Source of the DNA: Pedobacter sp. MC2016-14
GTDB lineage: Bacteria > Bacteroidota > Bacteroidia > Sphingobacteriales > Sphingobacteriaceae
NCBI RefSeq assembly: GCF_020991475.1
Contig: NZ_JAJMPA010000003.1
Coordinates: 651,771-715,770 of the forward strand
Length of the DNA stretch: 64,000 nucleotides
Direction of reading: 5' to 3'
Shown: positions 1 through 8,764 of the stretch, in pieces
How the letters are laid out: each line of letters opens with the position of its first letter
Position numbering within the stretch: the stretch's first letter is position 1
The notes under the pieces: model-generated
Databases searched by the model: none
Seen by the model: only the letters and a program-made list of their open reading frames with translations
Told to the model about the DNA's origin: nothing
Made by a program: the position numbers and the translations under genes

Positions 1-978
1 CATTCCAGCTACAAGCATCCATTTATAACCGGTACATCAGCCTATAACAAATATAGTTTTACAGGCCGCCAGCTTAGTAACGCTGGCCTGCATTACAATT
101 ACACTTACAATAACCTCTATTTATATGGAGAAGCTGCACACAGCATCAATGGTGGCAGCGCATTTATCAATGGGGTAATGGCCAGCTTGTCCAGAACCAT
201 TTCAGCCGTATTAGTCCATCGTTGGTATGCTGTAAATTACCATAATTTCTTTGCCCAGGGCATGGGGGAAAACAGCGAAGCAAATAATGAAAAAGGGTTA
301 TACGCTGGCTTAAACTTTATCCCCAATAAAACCTGGAACGCAGCCCTTTATGCAGACGTATTTCAATTCCCCTGGCTAAAATACCGCATTGATGCAGCAT
401 CCGGAGGTTACGATTTGCTGAGCCAGCTCAGCTTTAATCCTTCTAAGACCTTCAAAAGCATCGCCCGTTTAAAAGTTAAACTGAAGGCGCAAAATCCAGA
501 TGATCCACTGTCAGAAAACTTGCTTGATGAGGTTTATAAATATAATTATAGACTAAAATCAGACTATCAATACAACAGGAAGCTTAGTTTCCAAAACTGT
601 ATTGAAACTGTTCAGTATAAAAAAGGAAAATCAAAAACAGAAACCGGTATTTTAGTCTATCAGGATATTGACTACAGTTTTCCTAAAACCGCACTTTCAG
701 GAAACTTACGTCTGGCCTGGTTTCATACCTCATCTTACAACAGTCGTTTATATGCTTATGAAGAAGATGTTTTGTATGGTTTTGGCTCCGGAATGTACAA
801 TGGTCAGGGGTACAGAACTTTTCTTAACCTCAGGTATAGATTAGGTAAACGCATTAACATCTGGACCCGGTATGCTATTTCCATCTACCCTAACTTAACT
901 ACAATTAGCTCAGGGCTGGATGAAATACAGGGCAATAAAAAATCGGAGTTTAAAATTCAGCTGCGTTATGAATTCTGA
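1..978 (+). CDS. C-terminal part of an outer-membrane beta-barrel-like protein (5' end outside window)
   Basis: The frame is open from the first base, so the gene begins upstream and only about 325 residues are visible. These are rich in Tyr, Asn, Ser and aromatic residues in alternating short strands, and the protein ends in Phe after a final strand (IQLRYEF), a typical outer-membrane barrel ending. The next gene, comEC, starts 11 bases before this stop, so the two are translationally coupled. In related Bacteroidota a helix-hairpin-helix (ComEA-like) protein with a C-terminal barrel can precede comEC. That would make this a DNA-uptake protein, but the HHH part is not visible here, so this is inference only. 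Confidence 0.6.
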   Translation, partial: HSSYKHPFITGTSAYNKYSFTGRQLSNAGLHYNYTYNNLYLYGEAAHSINGGSAFINGVMASLSRTISAVLVHRWYAVNYHNFFAQGMGENSEANNEKGLYAGLNFIPNKTWNAALYADVFQFPWLKYRIDAASGGYDLLSQLSFNPSKTFKSIARLKVKLKAQNPDDPLSENLLDEVYKYNYRLKSDYQYNRKLSFQNCIETVQYKKGKSKTETGILVYQDIDYSFPKTALSGNLRLAWFHTSSYNSRLYAYEEDVLYGFGSGMYNGQGYRTFLNLRYRLGKRINIWTRYAISIYPNLTTISSGLDEIQGNKKSEFKIQLRYEF

Positions 979-3058
979 AAAACTGGTTTACGGTGCCGAA
1001 ATTGTCTTCGTCAGATTGTTACTGCCCTTATGCTTTGGCATATTTTTCAGCGATTTAACAGAAGCCCAACACCTCAATTACATCATCTTTTTAACCGCAT
1101 TAACATTTAGCACATTGTGCGCCATAAATATCTTTTATCGGAAGCTAAAAATCTACTTTATCAAGGCAGCACCGGTATTGCTGTACTATGTGCTTATCTT
1201 TTTGATAGGCATGTTATCCGGAATGCTCCGCAACCAGTCACAGCATGCCGGGCATTTCAGTAAGCAGCCCTTTCGCTATCTAAAACTATTGGTTGATGAT
1301 GAACCTCAGCAAAAAGGGAACATCGTGAGGATAACTGCCCTTGTAATCGGCGCAATTACAGTAAAAGATAAATATGAAGTTATCAGGGGCAGAATAATGC
1401 TTGCGTACCCAAATACCAATGGTAAATTACATCTTCAATATGGAGACGAGCTGTTTATCCCGGCTGTTTATAAGGCCATTGCGCCAGTTTATAACCCTGG
1501 TGAATTTGATTTCCAGGCCTGGATGGCAAAGCAAAACATCTACCACCAGGCTTTTTTAAATCCAGGTCAGCTAAAAGTGTTAAGCCATAATAACGGCAAC
1601 AGATTAATCGCTTATGCCTTAAATTTACGTCAGAAACAGCTTAAAGCTTACCGTAACATCATCAAAGATGATAATGCTTTTGCTGTAGCAGCCACTTTAA
1701 TTTTAGGCTCCCGTGAAGATTTAAATCCGGAAATCATTACTGCGTATTCCAAAACTGGAACCATACATGCACTTTCCGTTTCCGGAATGCATGTGGGAAT
1801 GATTTATTTGGTTTTAAACTGGTTACTTGCTTTTATGGACCGCAACAGGCAGGCTAAAACACTAAAAATCTTCCTTATAATTTCCTTGATCTGGTTTTAC
1901 AGTTTAGTAACCGGATTTAGTCCCGCAGTATTGCGCTCGGCAATTATGCTCACCGTATTTATTCTTGCAAAAGCATTTAAACGGAACACAAATAGCTATA
2001 ACATCCTGGCCTTTGCAGCTTTTGGCCTTTTAATGTATAATCCATTCCTGCTATGGGACCTAGGCTTTCAACTGTCATTTTTATCGGTTTTCGGGCTCAT
2101 CTACCTGCAACACAAAATAAAATCGTTGTTTTACACCAAATACAATATCATAAACTGGATTTGGGAAGCCGTATGTCTATCCCTATCTGCACAAATTGTC
2201 ACCTTTCCGCTCAGTATTTATTACTTCCATCAGTTCCCTTTATATGTTCTTCCTGCCAATTTGTTTATTTTAGTTCCCAGTACGCTAATGATGTACCTTG
2301 GCCTCGGCATCCTCGTGTTCCGTGCCTGGTTTCTGGCGCCTATGTTTGAGTGGCTCATTTGCTTCACAAACCAGGGTTTAACTTATTTATCCCAACTCCC
2401 CAACTCAAGTCTTAATGCCATCTGGATCTCTAAAACAGAACTTTGCTTAATCTATGGCATCCTGATTTTAGTATTTCTCTGTCTGCAAACCCGCAATAAA
2501 AAGATGTTGTTTGCAGGCATCTTGTTAGCCATCCTATTGCAAAGTTCCTTTACCCTAAATAAAATCAGTGCCCGGCATCAACACCAACTCCTATTCTTCA
2601 GCCTCAAAAATAACTATGGGGCCGCTTTCATTTTTTCAGACACCGCTGTTGTACTCACCGACCTTCAAAAGAACAGCAAAGCATTTCAGTTCTCCATTCA
2701 GCCTGCATTAGATCAGAAAAAAGTAAGCTGCATTAAGCTGATGAAATGGTCTGAAACTTGTAAGGTAGGCCCTTTGAAGATCAATAAACATCAAATCCTC
2801 TTTCAGCATTATCGCATTCTCAAATACGACAGCCTGCTCCAGCAAAAACGCATCCTGCAGTGCCCCTCTTATCAGGTTATCTGGCTGCATGGAAATGTGC
2901 TTTATCGGCCAGGTGATCTTATACAGCAAATTAAGTATGAGCATCTTGTTGCCGATGGCAGCACTAAAACCGGAATGTTAAAAATTTATGAAGATTCAGC
3001 AAACTTATTTCATATCAAACATCACATCTTAAAGAATAAAAAGGGATATTTGCCCTAA
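968..3058 (+). CDS. comEC: ComEC/Rec2-family DNA uptake channel protein
   Basis: Inner-membrane protein expected to carry single-stranded DNA into the cytoplasm during natural transformation. I chose the ATG at 968 (696 residues) because it overlaps the previous stop by only 11 bases; an in-frame ATG at 920 would give 16 more residues. The N-terminus has several membrane segments followed by a DUF4131-like soluble domain containing YNPGEFDFQAWM. The competence domain then holds the hallmark GTIHALSVSGMHVG and FSPAVLRSAIM motifs and many helices. The last 150 or so residues are soluble but lack the HxHxDH metal motif of the metallo-beta-lactamase domain found in long ComEC proteins. Family assignment is firm. 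Confidence 0.92.
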   Translation: MNSEKLVYGAEIVFVRLLLPLCFGIFFSDLTEAQHLNYIIFLTALTFSTLCAINIFYRKLKIYFIKAAPVLLYYVLIFLIGMLSGMLRNQSQHAGHFSKQPFRYLKLLVDDEPQQKGNIVRITALVIGAITVKDKYEVIRGRIMLAYPNTNGKLHLQYGDELFIPAVYKAIAPVYNPGEFDFQAWMAKQNIYHQAFLNPGQLKVLSHNNGNRLIAYALNLRQKQLKAYRNIIKDDNAFAVAATLILGSREDLNPEIITAYSKTGTIHALSVSGMHVGMIYLVLNWLLAFMDRNRQAKTLKIFLIISLIWFYSLVTGFSPAVLRSAIMLTVFILAKAFKRNTNSYNILAFAAFGLLMYNPFLLWDLGFQLSFLSVFGLIYLQHKIKSLFYTKYNIINWIWEAVCLSLSAQIVTFPLSIYYFHQFPLYVLPANLFILVPSTLMMYLGLGILVFRAWFLAPMFEWLICFTNQGLTYLSQLPNSSLNAIWISKTELCLIYGILILVFLCLQTRNKKMLFAGILLAILLQSSFTLNKISARHQHQLLFFSLKNNYGAAFIFSDTAVVLTDLQKNSKAFQFSIQPALDQKKVSCIKLMKWSETCKVGPLKINKHQILFQHYRILKYDSLLQQKRILQCPSYQVIWLHGNVLYRPGDLIQQIKYEHLVADGSTKTGMLKIYEDSANLFHIKHHILKNKKGYLP

Positions 3059-3074
3059 CTCAACTGATCTATTT

Positions 3075-3866
3075 ATGCTAACCAACATGACAGAACCTTT
3101 GGTTTTATATAGTGTATATAACAAGGTGGCTACCATCACGTTAAACCGTTCAGAAAAAAGGAACGCCTTAAACCCTGAGCTTGTAAACTTACTTACAGAA
3201 AGTTTTTTAAGGGCGGCAGAAGATGAACAGGTTAAGGTAGTTCTGCTTAAAGCCAATGGAGCAGTATTTAGTGCCGGTGCAGATCTGAATTACCTGCTAC
3301 AGTTACAGCAAAATTCATATGAAGAAAACCTGGCAGATTCTGAAAACTTAAAGCGGTTGTTTACCACTATCTATTATCTTCCAAAAATAGTAATTGCCCA
3401 GGTAGAAGGTCACGCTATTGCAGGTGGTTGTGGCCTGGCAACAATATGTGACCTCATTTATGCTGTTCCAGAAGCAAACTTTGGCTATACAGAGGTTAAG
3501 CTTGGTTTTGTACCGGCCATTGTTTCCTGTTTCCTGTTGCGTAAGACCAGTGAAAGCATCGCAAAACAAATCCTGCTCACAGGCGATTTGTTTACAGCAC
3601 AAAAAGCTTTCGACTACGGACTGATAAATTACGTAACGCCGGCAGCAGAGATTAATCAAACGGTTATGGACTGTGCATTGAAACTATGTACAGAAACTTC
3701 CGCCAATTCACTTATGGTAACCAAGCAACTCATCGGTCAAACTAACAATCCTCAACTGGAAAAAATGCTGGACTTTGCCGTCCACATCAATGCCAGGGTA
3801 CGTGACAGTGATGACTTTAAAAAAGGCATTGCTGCGTTCATCAATAAAGAAAAAATCAATTGGTAA
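3075..3866 (+). CDS. Enoyl-CoA hydratase/isomerase (crotonase) family protein
   Basis: A 263-residue crotonase-fold protein of normal family length. Visible hallmarks are the N-terminal TITLNRSEKRNALNPEL segment, the oxyanion-hole motif FSAGADLNYL near residue 75, and AIAGGCGLATICDLIYA near residue 115, followed by GLINYVTP. Such enzymes hydrate or isomerise enoyl-CoA thioesters in fatty-acid or amino-acid breakdown; the substrate cannot be read from sequence. Translation may start at 3075 or at the ATG at 3090. It sits 16 bases after comEC and overlaps the next gene by 7 bases, so it is probably co-transcribed, although no functional link to its neighbours is obvious. Confidence 0.88.
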   Translation: MLTNMTEPLVLYSVYNKVATITLNRSEKRNALNPELVNLLTESFLRAAEDEQVKVVLLKANGAVFSAGADLNYLLQLQQNSYEENLADSENLKRLFTTIYYLPKIVIAQVEGHAIAGGCGLATICDLIYAVPEANFGYTEVKLGFVPAIVSCFLLRKTSESIAKQILLTGDLFTAQKAFDYGLINYVTPAAEINQTVMDCALKLCTETSANSLMVTKQLIGQTNNPQLEKMLDFAVHINARVRDSDDFKKGIAAFINKEKINW

Positions 3867-5722
3867 GAAGCTTATTATTTTTTGTTCGCCTGTATCTTTT
3901 CTGGATACTTTTCTTCTGCATAGACCGGGTAATCTTTCTGGCGGTCTTCCATAAAAAACTCACCCTAATTCCTGCAAAGCAGGTGCTGGCAACCTTCTAT
4001 CATGGATTTAGCCTGGATTTGTCAATGACAGCATATATCTCCATATTCCCTGTTTTGTATGCTGTATTTAACTATTTATACGGCAAGGGCCAGGCGGGCA
4101 TGAAATGGTTAAGAATTTACAATACGGTCTTAATTGTCATATTCAGCCTTATCTCAGTCATCAACTTCAATATTTTCAGAGAATGGGGAACAAAATTAAA
4201 TGCCAAGGCCATTGGTTTTGCATTTACAGCGCCAAATGAATCACTGGCTTCAGGTGCCTCCTCGCCTATTTTACCAGGCTTATCAATTCTTATTTTTCTG
4301 ATTACCTCGGGTATACTGCTGCGTAAATTCATTGTACCATTACACATCAACTTCAATAAAAATAAATTCAGCACCCGGATTATTGGAAGTATGGTGTTGA
4401 TGCTGATCAATTTTTTATTCATCCGTGGGGGATCAGTAGCCCCTATTAACCAAAGTGCCGCTTACTATTCAGATGATTCTATCTTAAATCATGCCGCTGT
4501 AAATACCGAATGGAACCTGATGTACAGTGTGCTTGCTGCCACAGGGCCTCATAAAAACCACTACCTGTATTTAACGCCTAAAGATGCAGATGAAAATTTA
4601 AAAGCCCTGTTCAGTGTCAAAAAAGACAGCACCATACAGGTATTAACCACCAAAAGACCGAATGTAGTATTGGTGATTATGGAAAGTTTTACAGCAGACT
4701 TAACCAGTGTGCTTGGGCGGGAAAAAGGCGTAACACCCAAATTTGACAGTTTGGTGCAGCATGGTATTTTGTTCTCCAAAATATATTCTACAGGCAACCG
4801 CACCGATAAGGGCATCATTGGCACCCTAGCTGGCTTTCCAAGCCTTGCCGCAGGCAACATGGTCAATTACCTTCATAAAATGCAGAAGATTCCGGCAATT
4901 TCCCAGGAGTTCAGGAGAAATGGCTATCAAACCTCATTTTATTACGGCGGTGCATCAGAATTTGACAATTACAAGGCATTTATACTCTCCCACAGCTATC
5001 AAAAACTGATTGACAAAAAGGATTTTAGTAAAGCTGAAATGAATTCTAAATGGGGTGCGTACGATGGTGTGGTATTGAACAGACAAATTAAAGAGCTCAA
5101 TAAAACCAGGCAACCATTTTTTGCTACGCAAATGACCTTAACCAATCACGAACCTTTTGAAGTTCCGGGAGCCTATAAATTTGGTTTGCTGGACAATTCC
5201 ATGAGGTTCAGGAGCACAGCCTATTATACAGATTCTTGTATCAATGACTTTTTAAACCAGGCAAAGAAACAAGCATGGTACAAAAATACGCTCTTCGTTT
5301 TTATCGCAGATCATGGCCATATCCTGCCTTCAGAAAGTAATGAAGTCTACATGCCCCAGCGTTACCACATTCCTATGTTATTTTTTGGTGATGTCATCAA
5401 AAAAGAATATCAGGGAAAGGTTTTTGACCGGGTAGGCAGCCAGATAGACCTTGCAAATACCCTGCTAAGTCAGCTAAGTATGAATACTAAACCATTTATC
5501 TGGAGCAAAAACCTACTCAATCCTTATACCAGGCCTTTTGCTTTTTTTAGCTGGGATAATGGAATGGGCTTTATCAATAGCCAGCAATGTGTTACATTTG
5601 ATAATGTAGGCAAAAGAGTTTTATATAATGACAACAAGACAGCTCCTAAACAGACGGCAGAAAGCCTTAGAGACGGACAATCCTTTTTACAGAAAGCATA
5701 TCAACAATTTATAGAACTTTAA
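3860..5722 (+). CDS. LTA synthase/MdoB-like membrane sulfatase-superfamily protein
   Basis: A 620-residue protein with about five N-terminal membrane helices and a large C-terminal alkaline-phosphatase/sulfatase-fold domain expected in the periplasm. Catalytic features are VVLVIMESFTADLT (metal-binding Glu and the Thr nucleophile), STGNRTDKGIIGT, and FIADHGHILPS (the Asp-His metal ligands). Relatives transfer phosphoglycerol or phosphoethanolamine to cell-surface glycans or lipids; in a Gram-negative organism the acceptor is unknown. The only start that keeps the first membrane helix is a TTG at 3860, seven bases inside the crotonase gene, which suggests translational coupling. The next ATG would remove the first helix. 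Two bases separate it from the following peptidase gene. Confidence 0.87.
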   Translation: MVRSLLFFVRLYLFWILFFCIDRVIFLAVFHKKLTLIPAKQVLATFYHGFSLDLSMTAYISIFPVLYAVFNYLYGKGQAGMKWLRIYNTVLIVIFSLISVINFNIFREWGTKLNAKAIGFAFTAPNESLASGASSPILPGLSILIFLITSGILLRKFIVPLHINFNKNKFSTRIIGSMVLMLINFLFIRGGSVAPINQSAAYYSDDSILNHAAVNTEWNLMYSVLAATGPHKNHYLYLTPKDADENLKALFSVKKDSTIQVLTTKRPNVVLVIMESFTADLTSVLGREKGVTPKFDSLVQHGILFSKIYSTGNRTDKGIIGTLAGFPSLAAGNMVNYLHKMQKIPAISQEFRRNGYQTSFYYGGASEFDNYKAFILSHSYQKLIDKKDFSKAEMNSKWGAYDGVVLNRQIKELNKTRQPFFATQMTLTNHEPFEVPGAYKFGLLDNSMRFRSTAYYTDSCINDFLNQAKKQAWYKNTLFVFIADHGHILPSESNEVYMPQRYHIPMLFFGDVIKKEYQGKVFDRVGSQIDLANTLLSQLSMNTKPFIWSKNLLNPYTRPFAFFSWDNGMGFINSQQCVTFDNVGKRVLYNDNKTAPKQTAESLRDGQSFLQKAYQQFIEL

Positions 5723-5724
5723 AA

Positions 5725-7905
5725 ATGAACTTAAAAAACACCGCTTTTAAACTGGCCTGTATGGCCGTCCTTTTGTGTGGTTACCTCAATGGCCATGCAC
5801 AAGGCAAAGATGGCATCAATTGGGCCAAAGATGGGAATTCCTATTATGAGGTAGACCAAATGGGGCAAATTACCTCCATTACCCTTCCAAAAAGGGAACG
5901 TAAAGTTATTGTATCTTCCACCTTGCTTAGCCCCGCCGGACTGGGCTACGCACTACAGGTAAGATCTTTTCAACTTTCTGAAGATGGCAAAAAAGCCCTG
6001 ATCTATACCAACAGTAAAAAAGTATGGCGTTACGATACCCGTGGTGATTACTGGGTAGCTGATTTAACAAGCAACAAACTTTTACAAGTAGGAAAAGACA
6101 AACCGGCTTCCTCTCTGATGTTTGCCAAGTTTTCTCCGGATGCTTCAAAGGTAGCTTATGTAAGCGGGCACAATTTATATGTAGACGACCTTAGCTCTGG
6201 AGCAACTAAAGCCTTAACTACTGATGGAACAGACCGTTTAATCAATGGAACGTTTGATTGGGTTTACGAAGAGGAATTTGACTGCAGGGATGGATTTAGG
6301 TGGAGTCCTGATGGAAGTACGATCGCATACTGGCAAATTGATGCTACCAAAATCAAGAATTTCCTGATGATTGACAACATAGATTCCATCTATCCTTTTA
6401 CCATTCCCGTAGAATACCCAAAAGTGGGCGAGAATCCATCTAACTGTAAAGTAGGTGTGGTAAATGTGGCAACAGCAAAAACAACCTGGCTTGCTGTTCC
6501 TGGTGATCAGGTACAAAACTACATTCCCAGAATGGACTGGATTCCTGGAAGCAGCGAAATTATTTTGCAACAATTAAACAGAGAACAGAATATAAGTAAA
6601 TTGTATGTAGCCAATACAAAAACGGGAAGTATCAACACCATTTATACAGAAACAGATAAAGCCTGGATTGATGCCGCTCCGGAATTCAAATGGATCAACG
6701 AAAACAAAGAATTTATATTGGTTAGTGAAAAAGACGGATGGCGCCATCATTACCGCATCAGCAGAGACGGAAAAAAACAAACGCTGATCACAAATGGCAA
6801 CTATGATGTTATTGAGAACACGCTGGTTGACGAAAAGAATGGCCTGCTATATTTCATTGCCTCTCCTGCCAATGCTACTCAAAAATATCTGTACAAAACA
6901 AAACTTGATGGAAAAGGTAAACCGGAAATGGTAACCTCCGCAGTTTTTCCCGGTACCCATGCTTATGATATTTCACCAAACGGTCTTTGGGCTTTTCATG
7001 AATACCAAAGTGCGGCTATACGTCCCATGAGCGAATGGTTGAACATGACCACAGGCAATCCTTTTTCTATGGAGGGCAGTATCACCAACAAATTGTCAAC
7101 TATAAAATTGGCCAAAAATGGTGTTGAATTTTTCAAAATTAAAACAGAAGATGGTACAGAACTGGATGGATGGATGAAGAAGCCCTTAAACTTTGACCAG
7201 ACCAAAAAGTATCCTGTTGTATTTTATGTATATGGAGAACCTGCCTCACAAACCGTAACAGACACTTACGGTACAGGAAACAATTTCCTTTATGCTGGCG
7301 ATATTTCAAAAGATGGTTACATCACCATGTCTATAGAAAACCGTGGTGCCCCTGCGCCTAAAGGAAGAGAATTTCGCAAAAGCATTTATAAAAACATAGG
7401 AGTATTGAATATCAAGGACCAGGCAGACGCTGCGAAGAAAATTATGGAGTGGCCATTTGTTGATAAAGACAGAATAGCCGTTTGGGGATGGAGCGGCGGC
7501 GGTTCTTCTACATTAAACCTGATGTTCCAATACCCTCAAATCTACAAAACTGGTATTTCTATCGCCGCTGTTGTTAACCAGCTCACCTACGATAACATTT
7601 ATCAGGAAAGGTATATGGGATCGCCTTTAAAAAGCAAAGAGGCTTATATAAAAGGTTCGCCACTTAGTTATGCCAAAAATCTTCAGGGCAATTTATTATA
7701 CATTCATGGTACTGGTGATGACAATGTGCACTACCAAAATGCAGAAATGCTCATCAATGAACTGGTAAAATATGGTAAAGTATTTCAATTGATGTCTTAC
7801 CCAAACCGTACGCATAGCATCAGCGAAGGACAAGGAACAAGACAGCACCTTTCTTTAACCTATACCAAATTCTTACAGCAAAACTGCCCTATGGGCGGCA
7901 AATAA
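5725..7905 (+). CDS. Dipeptidyl peptidase IV (S9B family serine peptidase)
   Basis: A 726-residue exported peptidase that releases X-Pro dipeptides from peptide N-termini, probably in the periplasm. A signal peptide (about residues 1-25, ending GHAQ) precedes an eight-bladed propeller carrying the S9B signature DWVYEEEF near residue 178, whose Glu pair binds the substrate amino terminus. The C-terminal alpha/beta-hydrolase domain shows the nucleophile in GWSGGGS (Ser590), the Asp in GTGDDNVH (Asp665) and the His in NRTHS (His697), so the triad is intact. Most homologues have GWSYGG, so the Gly at that Tyr position is a small deviation. It follows the preceding gene by 2 bases and ends 4 bases from the convergent kinase gene. 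Confidence 0.93.
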   Translation: MNLKNTAFKLACMAVLLCGYLNGHAQGKDGINWAKDGNSYYEVDQMGQITSITLPKRERKVIVSSTLLSPAGLGYALQVRSFQLSEDGKKALIYTNSKKVWRYDTRGDYWVADLTSNKLLQVGKDKPASSLMFAKFSPDASKVAYVSGHNLYVDDLSSGATKALTTDGTDRLINGTFDWVYEEEFDCRDGFRWSPDGSTIAYWQIDATKIKNFLMIDNIDSIYPFTIPVEYPKVGENPSNCKVGVVNVATAKTTWLAVPGDQVQNYIPRMDWIPGSSEIILQQLNREQNISKLYVANTKTGSINTIYTETDKAWIDAAPEFKWINENKEFILVSEKDGWRHHYRISRDGKKQTLITNGNYDVIENTLVDEKNGLLYFIASPANATQKYLYKTKLDGKGKPEMVTSAVFPGTHAYDISPNGLWAFHEYQSAAIRPMSEWLNMTTGNPFSMEGSITNKLSTIKLAKNGVEFFKIKTEDGTELDGWMKKPLNFDQTKKYPVVFYVYGEPASQTVTDTYGTGNNFLYAGDISKDGYITMSIENRGAPAPKGREFRKSIYKNIGVLNIKDQADAAKKIMEWPFVDKDRIAVWGWSGGGSSTLNLMFQYPQIYKTGISIAAVVNQLTYDNIYQERYMGSPLKSKEAYIKGSPLSYAKNLQGNLLYIHGTGDDNVHYQNAEMLINELVKYGKVFQLMSYPNRTHSISEGQGTRQHLSLTYTKFLQQNCPMGGK

Positions 7906-7909
7906 GAGA

Positions 7910-8647
7910 CTAACGTCTAACAGGGAGTTCCACGGTAAACGTGGCTCCCTTACCTTCGCTCTCCGCAAACAACTTCCCGCCATGGGCTTCTACCAGGCCT
8001 TTAGCAATAGAAAGCCCTAAGCCTGTTGAATTTTCGCCACCTGTAGGCTGCGCACTTAAGCGCGTAAAACGCTGAAAAAGCAACTGTTTATCTTCTTCTG
8101 TAAATCCTGGGCCTTCATCTTGTACCGAAACTGCTACCTGATCAGCTTTTAAGCACATTGAAACCGTAATAGCAGCCCCTTCTGGAGAATATTTAATTGC
8201 ATTGTTGATCAGGTTGTCAAAAACTTCAGTCAGTTTATTTTCATCTGCCTGAACATAAGGATCAACCTCAGCTGTAAAAGATATCGTTTGGTTTTTCCGG
8301 TCGGCAAGCGGAAAATTCATTGCAATTACCTGTTTAACCAGATCCACCAATGGCAGTTTAATCAGCATTAAATTAACTTTACCGGCTTCCATCGTCCCCA
8401 TCTGCAATAACTCGTCAATGATACGCACCATACTTAAACTTGCCGTTTTGATCTGATCGCACATTTTGTCGATCATGTCCGGATCGTCTTTTTTGAGCTT
8501 AATCAAATCTGCGCGCACAGGAATAGTGGTTAAGGGATTTTTTAAATCGTGTACAGCTGCATGCAGAAAATCATACATCTGCTGTACCCTTAATTGTTCT
8601 GTTAAGTTTAGTTCCGGGTTGCTAGGAGTCGTCATCTGGGTAGCCAT
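7910..8647 (-). CDS. Soluble sensor-less histidine kinase
   Basis: A 245-residue two-component kinase core without membrane segments or a recognisable sensor domain. The dimerisation/phosphoacceptor helix contains VHDLKNPLTT with His33. The ATPase domain has the N-box NLINNAIKYSP, the G1 box DEGPGFTEED and the G2 box GLGLSIAKGLVEAHGG. The start at 8647 could instead be the ATG at 8635. No response regulator lies next to it, so it is an orphan kinase that probably receives its input from a partner protein. It is separated from the upstream thiol-redox operon by a strong terminator and so is transcribed alone. Confidence 0.88.
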   Translation of the reverse strand: MATQMTTPSNPELNLTEQLRVQQMYDFLHAAVHDLKNPLTTIPVRADLIKLKKDDPDMIDKMCDQIKTASLSMVRIIDELLQMGTMEAGKVNLMLIKLPLVDLVKQVIAMNFPLADRKNQTISFTAEVDPYVQADENKLTEVFDNLINNAIKYSPEGAAITVSMCLKADQVAVSVQDEGPGFTEEDKQLLFQRFTRLSAQPTGGENSTGLGLSIAKGLVEAHGGKLFAESEGKGATFTVELPVRR

Positions 8648-8705
8648 GGGTTCTTAATTTACAATTGGTTAGCAATATAGCATAAAATTCGCTAAATATT
8701 AAACG

Positions 8706-8745
8706 TATAAAAAAAAGGAGGCCTGCATGGTAGCAGACCTCCTTT
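8706..8745 (-). terminator. Rho-independent terminator of the thiol-redox operon
   Basis: On the minus strand a 13-base stem (arms 8733-8745 and 8714-8726, one G-T pair) with a 6-base loop is followed by a run of eight T. It lies 20 bases past the stop of the DsbD-like gene and separates that operon from the orphan kinase. Confidence 0.85.
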
Positions 8746-8764
8746 AACATTGTAAAATAGAATC

